Below, piece after piece: positions 35,796 to 45,275 of a stretch of DNA of 64,000 nucleotides (the stretch's first letter is position 1; every line of letters begins with the position of its first letter). The DNA comes from Isoetes taiwanensis. Lineage: Eukaryota > Streptophyta > Lycopodiopsida > Isoetales > Isoetaceae. The DNA lies in NCBI GenBank assembly GCA_021234155.1, contig JAJEKV010000028.1, forward strand, positions 9,564,134 to 9,628,133. Direction: 5' to 3'. The notes under the pieces were generated by a model, which was given only the letters and a program-made list of their open reading frames with translations, made no database searches and was not told where the DNA came from. Position numbers and translations under genes: made by a program.

Positions 35796-36950
35796 CAAAT
35801 GGTGCCATGGCGCTATTTGCTCAGCTAAACAATAATCTACGTAGCATGCTCAGCATGCAAAGACCAACTGTAGATTAACAAATAACGCCATGGCTCCAGT
35901 TGCTCAGCAGGGCATCTAAGTGCCTGACTTATACAAATGGCGCCATGGCTCCATTTGAAGGTCTAAGTCCCATAAATAGGTGATAAGCTGAGCAAATGGA
36001 GCCATGGCTCTATTTGGAGGTCTCAGTCCCATAAATAGGTGATAAGCTGAGCAAATGGCGTCATGGCGCCATTTGAAGGTCTAAGTCCCATAAGCAGGTG
36101 ATAAGCTGAGCAAATGGAGCCATGGCTCCATTTGGAGGTCTCAGTCCCATAAGTAGGTGATAAGCTGAGCAAATGGCGCCATGGCTCCATTTGAAGGTCT
36201 AAGTCCCATAAGTAGGTGATAAGCTGAGCAAATGGAGCCATGGCTCCATTTGGAGGTCTCAGTCCCATAAATAGGTGATAAGCTGAGATCCATTTGCTCA
36301 GCTTATCACCTATTTATGGGACTGAGACCTCCAAATGGAGCCATGGCTCCATTTGCTCAGCTTATCAACTACTTATGGGACTTAGAGCTACAAATGGAGC
36401 CATGGCGCCATTTGCTCAGCTTATCACCTATTTATGGGACTGAGACCTCCAAATAGAGCCATGGCTCCATTTGCTCAGCTTATCACCTGCTTATGGGACT
36501 TAGACCTTCAAATGGAGCCATGGCGCCATTTGCTCAGCTTATCACCTACTTATCGGACTCAGACCTCCAAATGGAGCCATGGCGCCATTTGCTCAGCTTA
36601 TCACCTATTTATGGGACTGATCTCCAAATGGAGCCATGGCGCCATTTGCTTGGCTTATCCCCTACTTATGGGACTTAGATCTGCAAATGGCGCCATGGCG
36701 CCATTTGCTCAGCTTATCACCTACTTATGGGACTTTAAGCTGCAAATGGAGCCATGGCGCCATTTGCTCAGCTTATCACCTATTTATGGGACTTAGACCT
36801 CCAAATGGAGCCATGGCGCCATTTGCTTGGCTTATCCCCTACTTATGGGACTTAGACCTGGAAATGGCGCCATGGCGCCATTTGCTCAGCTTATCACCCC
36901 TACAGCTAGCAAAGACTACACGACATCCAAATGGCGCCACGGCGCCATTT
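35796..36950. repeat. Palindrome array with internal inversion in element D
   Basis: About 18 copies of a 24-bp palindrome: caaatggMgcc, then atggc, then the complementary gccatttg arm, with GGAGCC/GGCTCC or GGCGCC arms. Spacing is about 59 bp, and the spacer reads aggtgataagctgag...ggtctcagtcccata on the left. At about 36288-36296 the unit orientation flips, so units at 35934-36287 pair with those from 36296 on. The whole array is inside intron 1 of the minus-strand gene. Some copies are diverged (35796, 35878) or have one mismatched arm. Confidence 0.9.
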
Positions 36951-37339
36951 AGATTACAAACTTAGAAATGAAAGAGAATGGGGCAAGTACTAACCAGAAC
37001 CAGTAAGATGCATGGTCTCCATGGTGCTGGTCTTCTAAAGGCCTTTGTGCTGGTGGGCGCTGGGCGCTGGAGCTAAAATGGGGGTTCTGGACCAAGTGCA
37101 GAAGGCGCTGACCCTGAAAGTGGCCTTCTGGAGCAAGTGACGATATACTGGGCGTTGGTATTTGGAGCCGGACGCTGGACGAATATTGGGCGCTGAGAAG
37201 GCTTTGGTATTTAGGGCGCCGGGGCTTGAACACGAAAAAAAAATAATGAAATGAAATTTCCAACTGGCGCCAATGTTGTAATGGCGCAGAGGTTCCAAAT
37301 GGCGCCGCCGTCCGAAAAAAAAAAAAAAAAAAGGAAAAT

Positions 37340-37560
37340 GCAGACACATTTTAGGCGGGCGGGAATGTGGTAAACGTCCGCCTAAAATGTCCGCCATTTT
37401 TTTAAATTTAGGCGGGCGGGAATGTTGTAAACGTCCGCCTAAAATGTCCGCCATTTTTTTAAATTTAGGCAGGCAAAAATTTTGAAAACGCCCGCCCAAA
37501 TTTAAATTTCAAAACGACCGCCCAAATTTAAATTTCAAAACGCCCGCCCAAACGTCCGCA
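37340..37560. repeat. Tandem repeats between the divergent D genes
   Basis: A unit of about 69 bp (ttaggcgggcgggaatg, then aacgtccgcctaaaatg, then tccgccatttttttaaa) occurs about two and a half times, followed by shorter aacgcccgcccaaattt copies. It lies in the 796-bp gap between the ATG at 37022 (minus) and the ATG at 37819 (plus), so it is likely part of a shared promoter and may bind a protein in several copies. Confidence 0.65.
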
Positions 37561-37818
37561 TTTTTTCATCAGCTGCTGAGAGTTTTAGGCGCACTAGATT
37601 GTTTAGGCGCTTGCGAGTTGCATATCTCAGGCGGATGCGAGCTATCAGGCGCTGGAGGATAAGAGCTTTGGGGTTCTACGCGCTGGTGTTCTAGGCACTT
37701 CCGGAGGAGATTTGTGCAATTCTAGGAGCTTCAGGAGATCCGCATTTCTTTGGCGCTTCATCGTTAGGGGCTATACACTTGAATTCTTCTGTTTAGAGTT
37801 CTATTGCAGCCAAGAACT

Positions 37819-40800
37819 ATGGATCTGTCTAATATCAAGTAAGTCTGTTGTTCAACCATGGTTTCCGCATATTCCTGCTTCTAGCTGATACCCATGCTAT
37901 GCTTACCTGATGGCATACAGTCCAAACCCAAATGTATGCCACCAACGTTCCTGCCCACTAGCTTTATTGCAAAGAAAAGAAGCTAGTGGCGAGGCGATGG
38001 TGGCATACATTTGGTGTGTATATCTTGATTGAACAATTTCGTATATGATTCCACCCTCTTCATAGAAGGCTTCTTCTATGAAGAGTCTGCAGCCATGTAT
38101 GAAGTTGTGCAACCAAGCATAGTATGGGTGAGTGCATTCTAGGTGCATATTAGATGAATGTTGTTTGTGGTTGTCGAATATTCTAGATACATCTTAATTT
38201 AAGAACAATCTGAAAAGGGTTCCTAGCTTGATCTTATTGCTGGCATTTAGCAATAGCACCTGAGGCAAATGGTGGCATGCTAGTTTTGATAGCTCTGTCA
38301 AAATTGCACTGCAAGTGGAAATGGCGCCATGGCTCTATTTCCTCAGTATAGTGGTAATATCACACATACCAGCACAGATTCAGGCAAATGGCGCCATGGC
38401 TCTATTTCCCCAGAAAAGTGGCAATATCACATATGCCAGCACAGCCAAATGGCGCCATGGCTCTATTTCCCCTGGAAAGTGGCAATATTACACCACAGCC
38501 AAATGGCCATGGGCCATTTGGCTGAATTTTTCCCAAAATTTGCCTTTGCGTGTATTTAAATGGTGCCATTTTTTGCTGTTTTTTTGACATATTTTGCATA
38601 TTTAGTTTGTATTCCTAATGACATTGCCTTTCTTATTGCAGTTTCAATTTTCCCTTGTACAACCTCTTCGTAGGAAGGACAATTGTTGCTAGGGGTCATC
38701 TCCTGCAGAGAACCCACCTTCATGGCCAGGAGGTACAAGATTCGAACTTTGCAATTGAGGTGAAAGAGTCATTGGTCGGTTCAACAGAACTTCCAGTACC
38801 ATGTGGGGGTGCAGATAACATTGAAGAGGCAGTTGGCACTTTCATTCAGTGGCCGAAGAGGGATGTAAGGCCTGTTGAGTGGCCCTTGAGCGAAGACACA
38901 TCTTCGGGACCAACCCTTAATTTGGGATCTTCAGAGGATTCATCGAGTAGCCCACCCTCTTCCCCTAGCCAGCCAGACCTCAGTTTCGGAGTCGAGTTTG
39001 GTGAACCAAGCAAGACTAGAACAACTGAGGATGAAGAAATTGTTGTGGAGATTGGAGAACATGAAAATCTACAGGAACGTCTAGGCCTCAGGATTTACAA
39101 GCCTGAAGAGGTCAATTACTCCCGAACAGATCTACTCGGTATGCCATGCCACATTCTTCACTCATGTATTGTGTCCAAGTATTCCGCGGGCAATATACCC
39201 TTCAGTGATCCCCAGGATGCTATAGACGATGAGTTTTTGGGTCTATCAAGGATGGGTGTTTCGGTGGGTAAGATAATGGATGACATTGGAAACCAAAAAT
39301 ATGAAATTTGTCATGCTTGTGCGAGAAAGGCCGCATTTGCATCCCAGTTACACGGGAGGCTGTGATGTTCTACTTCAGGATGGTAGGACAGTATCCCAAC
39401 ACCTTCAGGCTCGAGCTGCAGCTGAGGCTATTGAAGAAGATAGCTTGGAGGATGAATGCCTGGAAGAAACTGTTGAGAAGCAATTTAGGCGGAAAAGGAA
39501 ATACACTTATGTCTCAAGGGTGCAGAGGGAACCTCAAGGGGATAGCAAGAAGGAAAGGATGTGCGCTTCCAAAGCAATCAAGAATGCTCTCAAAACAAAT
39601 TGCTGCAAAGACAATTGCACAAAGAAACTAACCACATCGCAAGTATGTGATTTAAGAAAAGAGTTTTATTCTCAATCAAGCAGTGAAAGGATTACGCTTG
39701 TTTTTGACGTGTTGAGTGTAACTTATACAGGGCACTCGGCGGGGAAAGTAGTGGTCTCTGGAGTGGAATGCTGTCATTATGCATGGCGACTTGCTTTAGG
39801 GGTTGCTCAGTCTACGTTCTATAGTTGGAGAAAGAGGTTCGACGAAGGCGGAAAGAGAGCAGAGCACGGTAATACAGGCTCCAAGAAACCTCGATCAGTT
39901 ACACTAGCTACAGAACGTGTGCTTGATACCTTCATTCTTGAAAATGCAGAGAGCATTCCACATAGGAGTAAAAAGGGAAAGGGTGACATAAGGGAGAATG
40001 TTCGCAAACTTCCGTCAATCCTCAATAAGAAGAGCATACACAAGGAATTGAATGCCGTAGTCCAAGAGTTGACAGGACAATGTATAACTTTACCTTCTTT
40101 TTATAAGGTTTGGAACAAGGAGTTTCCAGATGTTAGCATAGCAAAAAATTCAGCATTCTCCAAGTGTAATACATGTGTAGTCATCAAGCAGAAAATGGAA
40201 AAAACAAAAGATACGAGGGAGAGGCGTAACCTTGCAATTCAACGGCACGCACATATGTTGGAACAACGTTCCTGTAGGAGTCAATATTGGCATTGGCGTG
40301 CACTATCTCATCGTTCTCCAGAAAATTATCTTTGTATAATACATGACAAGATGGATCAGGTGAAAACTCTTACACCAAGAAGTCATCACCTTGCAAAGTC
40401 AGTTTGGAGAGGAGATCGCCTTAAAAGCAGCTTGACAGGAGCATTGACACATGGTCATGGTGGACGGGCTTACGGTCATTTCTCACTTGATCTGTGGAAA
40501 GATGACTCAAACTTCCATGTTGGATCACTTTCTAGGATCTTACACTATCTTGAGTTACGGGATGAAGACAAGTGCGGTGATCTATGTGGAGGCAAAACCA
40601 GAGATTGCAAATTATTGCAAGCAGCAAAAGATACGCGACCACTACAACACAAGCTAGCACAAACACGTCAGGCAGTTCCCGCACCTTCTGTTGGTGCCAG
40701 TTTAGAAGGCTTCAATCCTCTTCCTCGAAATCTCTATTTGCAATTGGATAATGCATCAGGTCAAAATAAAAATAGATATGTGTTCTCCTATCTCTCTTAT

Positions 40801-41911
40801 TTGACATGGCTTGAGGTGTTCGATGAGATCCAGGTTGGCTTCATGATGGTTGGGCACACTCATGATGATATCGATGCACTTTTCGGTAACTTCTCCAGTT
40901 TAATGACTCAATCGGATGCTCTAACCTTGCCTGAGTTGCTTTACTTGTTCCATACGTGCAATGCGTTGTCTCCTATTCCATATTTTGTAGATGAAGTTCC
41001 GGATTGGAAAGGCTTTGTGAAGGGATATATCCCCGATAAGGGCCAACGTCTTACAGGCCATACGGATCCATTGCTATTTCGTTTTAAAATGGATGGAAAA
41101 TGGCCCATTATGCAGTACAAGATGAGGCCAACCCATAAAGAGTGGCTACCAGAAAAGGGTGTAAAAATGTGGAAGGAGGATGAAAATGGTGACCCAGCAT
41201 TACCAACAGGGGTGCCTAAAAACATCCCCCCAAGGAAGACATTAAAAAATGTGGAAGACTTGGAGGATAGCATCAACAAGTACATATCATTATGGAAGGA
41301 CATCAGCAAGAGTCAGGAACAAAGTGTGTTTGGACAGCAGTACAAAGCAACTATAGATTATTGAACCGAGTTGCTTTCTTCTTTAAAAGATGTTTCTCCG
41401 GGACGACCTCAAAATGATAACTTCTGGTTGCGTACAAATCAAGAACCTATACAAGCTGCCTTTGCTCCTCAGGTCGACGAATCAGCTGTTCCTGTGAGGC
41501 CTTTGCCTTCTTATTGTGGACCAGCAGATGGCCGTCCGGTGCTGCCTGTGGAGGAGTTCGACCCCCATGTACATGTCACGAAAGGTATGTTTGTTCTAGT
41601 CACCTGGGGACGATAATACTCCAACATGGTTGGGCTATACAGAAGAAGATGCTGTCTTAGATCCAGAGTCTACCAATTTGGGTCATATCTATGTTTCCTG
41701 GTGGATGCCTGTTGGTCGTGACTATACGGGATGCTTAACTAAGCGTTGGCGACCCAATCCATCAGATCCATCAAGGTTTGAGAATCTAAATGCTATACAT
41801 TATGCTTGGGACGCTTATGGCAAAAGACCGAAGACTGTTAAAATTCCAAAGTATATTGTTGATATGTGGGAGGACATAGCAGCAGCTAAGGGCTCTCAGT
41901 CTCAATCATGA
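37819..41911 (+). pseudogene. DDD transposase of element D, frameshifted
   Basis: Exon 1 is 37819-37838 (MDLSNI). The intron (37839-38641) has GTAAGT, ends TTATTGCAG and contains palindromes. The second exon runs from 38642 in frame to 39365. The frame changes near 39355, runs 39370-41361, meets an in-frame TGA (41362-41364), continues to about 41600, and shifts again to end at 41911. The N-terminal region is acidic. A central helix-turn-helix-like segment (about 39780-39840, STFYSWRKRFDEGG) precedes a catalytic region with IIHDKMD (40345-40365), LQLDNASGQNKNRY (40738-40779) and VGHTHDDIDALFGN (40850-40891), matching a D-D-D arrangement like that of DUF7869-type proteins. Cysteine pairs near 40165-40185 and 40575-40610 may bind zinc. 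In an active copy this protein would cut the TIR ends. Three lesions suggest this copy is dead, unless the bases are sequencing errors. Confidence 0.75.
38315..38580. repeat. Palindromic motifs in intron 1 of the D transposase gene
   Basis: Three copies of aaatggcgccatggctctat followed by ttcc near 38320, 38386 and 38445, with the spacing unit cagtggcaatatcacacatac, and half-copies near 38502 and 38560. They belong to the same motif family as the main array, here at about 60-66 bp spacing. Confidence 0.75.
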
Positions 41912-42139
41912 TGTAATTACTAATGATGTTTATCATGTGTATGTATGATATGCCATTCACTTCGATATCAATGTAATTACTGTGAAGATGTTATTGGGGG
42001 TGTGATTGTGTTAGTATATGTTCTTTAATTGCACAACATAGGTATGATATATGCATAGGTATGTAGGAAGGGTACCTGTGCATGAGACATGAAGGGTTGT
42101 ATACATGAAGGGTGTGCATAAGACATGGAAGGGCTGTAT

Positions 42140-42240
42140 ACATGTCTACTACACACAGTGTAAAAACACTTGACATAAGTCTACTACACACAGTGTAAAA
42201 ACACTTGACACATGTATACAACACACAGTGTAAAAACACT
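42140..42240. repeat. Subterminal tandem repeats of element D
   Basis: Three units of about 39 bp (tctactacacacagtgtaaa, then aacacttgacat) lie 65-165 bp from the right TIR. Subterminal repeats are often transposase binding sites; that role is inferred. Confidence 0.6.
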
Positions 42241-42281
42241 TGCTTGCCTCAAAAAAAAAAAATTCCAGAAATCAAGATATT

Positions 42282-42306
42282 TTCCCATTTTAATGAAATT
42301 GTGCTT
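42282..42306 (-). repeat. Right terminal inverted repeat of element D
   Basis: 25 bp, perfect inverted copy of 31245-31269. The flanking ttat (42307-42310) is the target duplication. Confidence 0.95.
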
Positions 42307-42675
42307 TTATGACTCGGTCTGCTCTATCTTGAGGCCTAGCCAATCAGTCACCCTCCTTATGAGTCGGAGCCATGGGTAGGAGCTCTTATGTTTTATGGCA
42401 TAGGATTATCTTCTTTGCAGTTGTGGATATGTGATGGACTACCCTTCGAGGTAGTATGTTGTATTGTTATTGCTAGTTCTGACGTTGTTTATGCTTCCGC
42501 TGTGATAGGAGCCCATAGGGGAAGGGCGCGCAAGACACCTTCGTGTCCCCTGCCCGCACTAGGATTCTCTCAGAGTGCGGGTTAGACGGAGGGCCCATGC
42601 GGTTGATGGACCGGATGGGGGATTTCCTGCCGAGTGTACGGCCGGGCGCCGTATATTTAGCAGGGAGCGTCACAA

Positions 42676-42688
42676 TGGTATCAGAGCC
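42676..42688 (+). promoter_or_regulatory. Primer binding site of element B
   Basis: tggtatcagagcc starts one base after the LTR end at 42674, complementary to initiator tRNA-Met. It shows that 29965-42674 is the 5' LTR. Confidence 0.9.
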
Positions 42689-43337
42689 ATGTTCTTGGTT
42701 GACCAAGAGCTAGCCCTGACCATATCCCTGAATAGGTAGACTAACTGGCCTAGCTAATGAATGGAATGAGAATTCCAGTCTTGAACCGCGAAATGGGAGA
42801 AATTTTTTTCCCATTAGTAGGGTCGTAATTAGATTAAGTATAGTCTAAGTGGTGGAAATAATATAGTCAAAAGAAACCTTCTAGTAAATTTGAGCTCAAG
42901 TTGTTCATGAACCGCACCTTTCAAGTGAAAATTTGAATGAGAAATCGCTCAAAATAAAGCTTGAAAGAAATGGCGTGAAATGACCACTACTTGGCCCAAA
43001 AAGGAATTAGGAAATTTTGAGAAATAGTTAAGTAATTAGGGAAAGTACCTTAATTATTAACCCATAGTTATAATAAAATTTATTCTTAAGAAAAAGTAGC
43101 TATTAAACCTATAGAAGCACCTCTACTCCCTAGAAGTTCTAAATGGTAGCTGAACCTCTCCTTTACCCTTGTAAGGCGAATTATAAGCTAATCTCTGAAG
43201 CTGCCATAAGAGTGTCCACCGAACGAACAGCCGACGAGATCGATCCAAAGGAGCCATGGAGATAGAGGCAAGATCGCTCGGAGGCCACCATCAAGGAAGC
43301 CAAGCTGTGGGGAGGACCAAACAAGTAGCTAGGAAGG

Positions 43338-44460
43338 TTGGAAGCTCCAGCTTGCACCGGAACGTTTGAAGCACTCACGGTGGGCGGCAACAAGCAAATT
43401 CTTGAGGCCCTGCGACTTAGGCCAGACGACGAACTTAGCCACTCAAGCTCTTCAGACGAATCGTTTCACTCGTGGAGAAGCAACGACTTAGCACTTCAGG
43501 TGAATAATCGCAAGGCTCGGGGGAAATTGAGATCGTGGCGTCTGTTTCTGGCAGAGGAAGAGCAAGTAGCAAGAGCAACTTCGACAGTAGGAGCAACCGC
43601 AACACCAGGAAGGGTAGGGGAGCAGCAAGCAGTAGGAGCAACCTCGGCAATACGAGCAACCCCAGCGGCAGGAACAGCAGCAAGGGGAGCGAGCAATCAA
43701 TGCGGAAGAAAAGAAAGGAAGAGACGCAGGCAAGGAGAGAACCACAACTAGACGAACTGGAGGAGGATGAGCCCGAAGAAGAAGGACCACAACAACAAGA
43801 GGAGGGAGCAAGAGGCTAAAGAAGAAGAGGAAGAGGAGGCCGAAGAACAGACGCAGCCTACGCTCCGCAACCATATCCAATGCAGTCCAAGGAGGGCAAC
43901 ATCAGCGAGAAGCTACTTAAAGCTCAAGCAAGATATGGAGTACGAGAAGAAGAAGGCAACATGCAAGAATTATCTCCGCCAATGGATCTGACAAGGTAGC
44001 CGACCAGGGTCGAAAAGCTAGCCTCCACCACCTCGACTCGATTCCCCGAAGAGGGTACGCCATGGGCCAAATCCTCAAAGACAAAGAGAACCGCCAAAGA
44101 TATTCGACATTGCCAACAACTGCAGCACGGTCCCGATGATCCAAACCGCCTTTTCGAAAGTGCCTACATCAAAGGTCTATCCAGGAGTTCAAGATAGGCT
44201 ACGACTACCGAACCACATCAACGACGGCGGGATCTCGCCACGAAGCGGCCAAAGCCGAGGAGGCCAAGATCTGCACCCTTGATGGTCCGAGCCTTGCAGG
44301 AGGCAGCGGAGGCGGAGCTGGTACAACTTTTTGAAGAAGGCAACCTCTGCGCGATCCATACCAAGCAGGCCCAAAGACCTCCACCCGGCGAGGAGAATTC
44401 GCAAGGAGAAGCCGTGAAGAGCCCTAGTCTAGCAAACTATATAAATATAAGTTTTTCCTG
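43338..44460 (+). pseudogene. Upstream ORF of element B, unknown function
   Basis: A highly charged, low-complexity coding remnant spread over three frames (43338-43751, 43767-43991, 44279-44440). The first part begins MEAPACTGTFEALTV and holds Ser-rich and Ala/Thr/Gly-rich runs. The last part has EAAEAELVQLFEEGN, shared with bases 1-60 of element A. Conservation in two elements suggests a family-specific extra gene between the 5' LTR and gag. I do not recognise it. Confidence 0.45.
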
Positions 44461-44730
44461 TACATTGTTTTACTCATTAGAAGTAAATTTACTATAAATT
44501 AATTGCTTGTAGGATATAAAAATATTCTTGTATAAATTAATTGTAGTAGAATCCTTTGCATCTTACTTAAAATGCTCTTAATTGGCTAAGTAGCATAGTC
44601 ACTTGATTTAGGGCAAAATTGATCCAAATTTCATACCAAAAGATGTTAGAATGCTTAGAAATTGTCTAGAAATGCAGTGTAGCACTTTAAATTTGTTAAA
44701 AATATCCAAAAATAGCTAGAATTGGCCCAC

Positions 44731-45275
44731 CCGGGTGAGACCGCGCCAAGCACGTCTGCGTTCGCGACGCAGAGGCCATCTGCGCGGATTCACCCGGTTT
44801 GCCCATATTTGCACTTTTAGATATCTTTTTGATACAAAACAAGTTGCTAGTTAGTCTAGAATTGGCCCAAATAGGCATTCTAAGATCTTATAGGTCCTCA
44901 AATTGTTGAATCTTGGCAAAAATCAAGGTACCAGGGTTCGCGACGCAGAGGCCATCCGCGCGGATTCACCCGGTTTGCCCATATTTGCACTTTTAGATAT
45001 CTTTTTGATACAAAACAAGTTGCTAGTTAGTCTAGAATTGGCCCAAATAGGCATTCTAAGATCTTATAGGTCCTCAAATTGTTGAATCTTGGCAAAAATC
45101 AAGGTACCAGGGTGAAACCGCGGCAAAAATCAAGGTACCAGGGTGAAACCGCGCCAAATGGGTGTGCGTTCTCAACGCAGATGGCATTGGCGCGGATTCA
45201 CCCGAGTCATATGACTTCACCGCGCCAAATGGGTGTGCGTTCTCAACGCAGATGGCATTGGCGCGGATTCACCCG
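44731..45275 (+). repeat. Hairpin cassettes in B spacer (duplicated)
   Basis: Cassettes at 44731-44797, 45141-45203 and 45213-45275, plus a right half at 44937-44980. Each has three nested stems: outer ccgggtga with tcacccgg, middle ccgcgcc with ggcgcgg, and an inner tgcgtt with aacgca or tctgcgt with acgcaga around a 3-5 base loop. Differences between copies occur on both sides of the stems. A 176-bp duplication (44761 and 44937) and a 71-bp duplication (45149 and 45220) produced the extra copies. Confidence 0.75.

Larger units (their letters stand above)
32253..37022 (-). pseudogene. Multi-exon methyltransferase-like gene in element D, frameshifted
   Basis: Minus strand. Exon 1 is 37022-36995 (METMHLTGS). 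Intron 1 (36994-35737, GTTAGT...GCAG) holds the palindrome array. Exon 2 is 35736-35042 (695 nt; with exon 1 gives 241 full codons). Intron 2 is probably 35041-34800 and exon 3 34799-34109, with a frameshift near 34350. Intron 3 (34108-33857) has GTATGT and TTTTTCAG; exon 4 starts 33856. A break near 33200-33280 precedes the last open part, which runs to 32253. That part has a motif I-like VFDYFSCGAFARAALQ with a following acidic FE, and upstream a DVILC..P stretch at the break that could be a damaged motif IV of an N6-adenine or N4-cytosine methyltransferase. It ends with Gly-rich ATGGDQ repeats. Function is inferred; earlier exons are unrecognised. Confidence 0.5.
31245..42306 (+). mobile_element. 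Element D: 11-kb TIR DNA transposon with DDD transposase and cargo genes
   Basis: 11062 bp with a 25-bp perfect terminal inverted repeat (aagcacaatttcatt...; 31245-31269 and 42282-42306) and a 4-bp target duplication ttat (31241-31244, 42307-42310), confirmed by the empty site in the B 3' LTR. It holds three genes: a plus-strand transposase (37819-41911), a divergent multi-exon minus-strand gene (37022-32253) and a small two-exon minus-strand gene (32031-31742). A 4-bp duplication plus a DDD triad agrees with the Sola superfamily, but I cannot confirm the family. Palindrome arrays fill its introns. Confidence 0.9.
29965..42674 (+). repeat. 5' LTR of element B, split by element D
   Basis: LTR parts are 29965-31244 and 42311-42674. 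D and the ttat duplication interrupt ccattgttat/gactcggtc; the intact 3' LTR reads straight through at about 52756, providing the empty site. The end is AGCGTCACA at 42674. Confidence 0.9.

Noticed and set aside
35796-36950. CRISPR-like regular spacing of palindromic repeats
   Set aside because: The spacers are themselves repeats (the whole 59-bp unit is tandem), the array flips orientation, and the context is a plant transposon intron.
36434-36965. Open frames with repeated MGLRPPNGAMAPFAQLITYLWD-like units
   Set aside because: They appear on both strands and in several frames because the palindromic unit lacks stops; they lie in an intron and are by-products of the repeat.
37035-37499. 154-codon minus-strand ORF with FKKMADILGGRL repeats
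   Set aside because: It reads the GC-rich tandem repeats of the divergent promoter region and precedes the better supported ATG at 37022.
39280-39365. Programmed frameshift between the two transposase frames
   Set aside because: No slippery heptamer or following structure stood out, and a later TGA and third frame change point to decay or base error instead.
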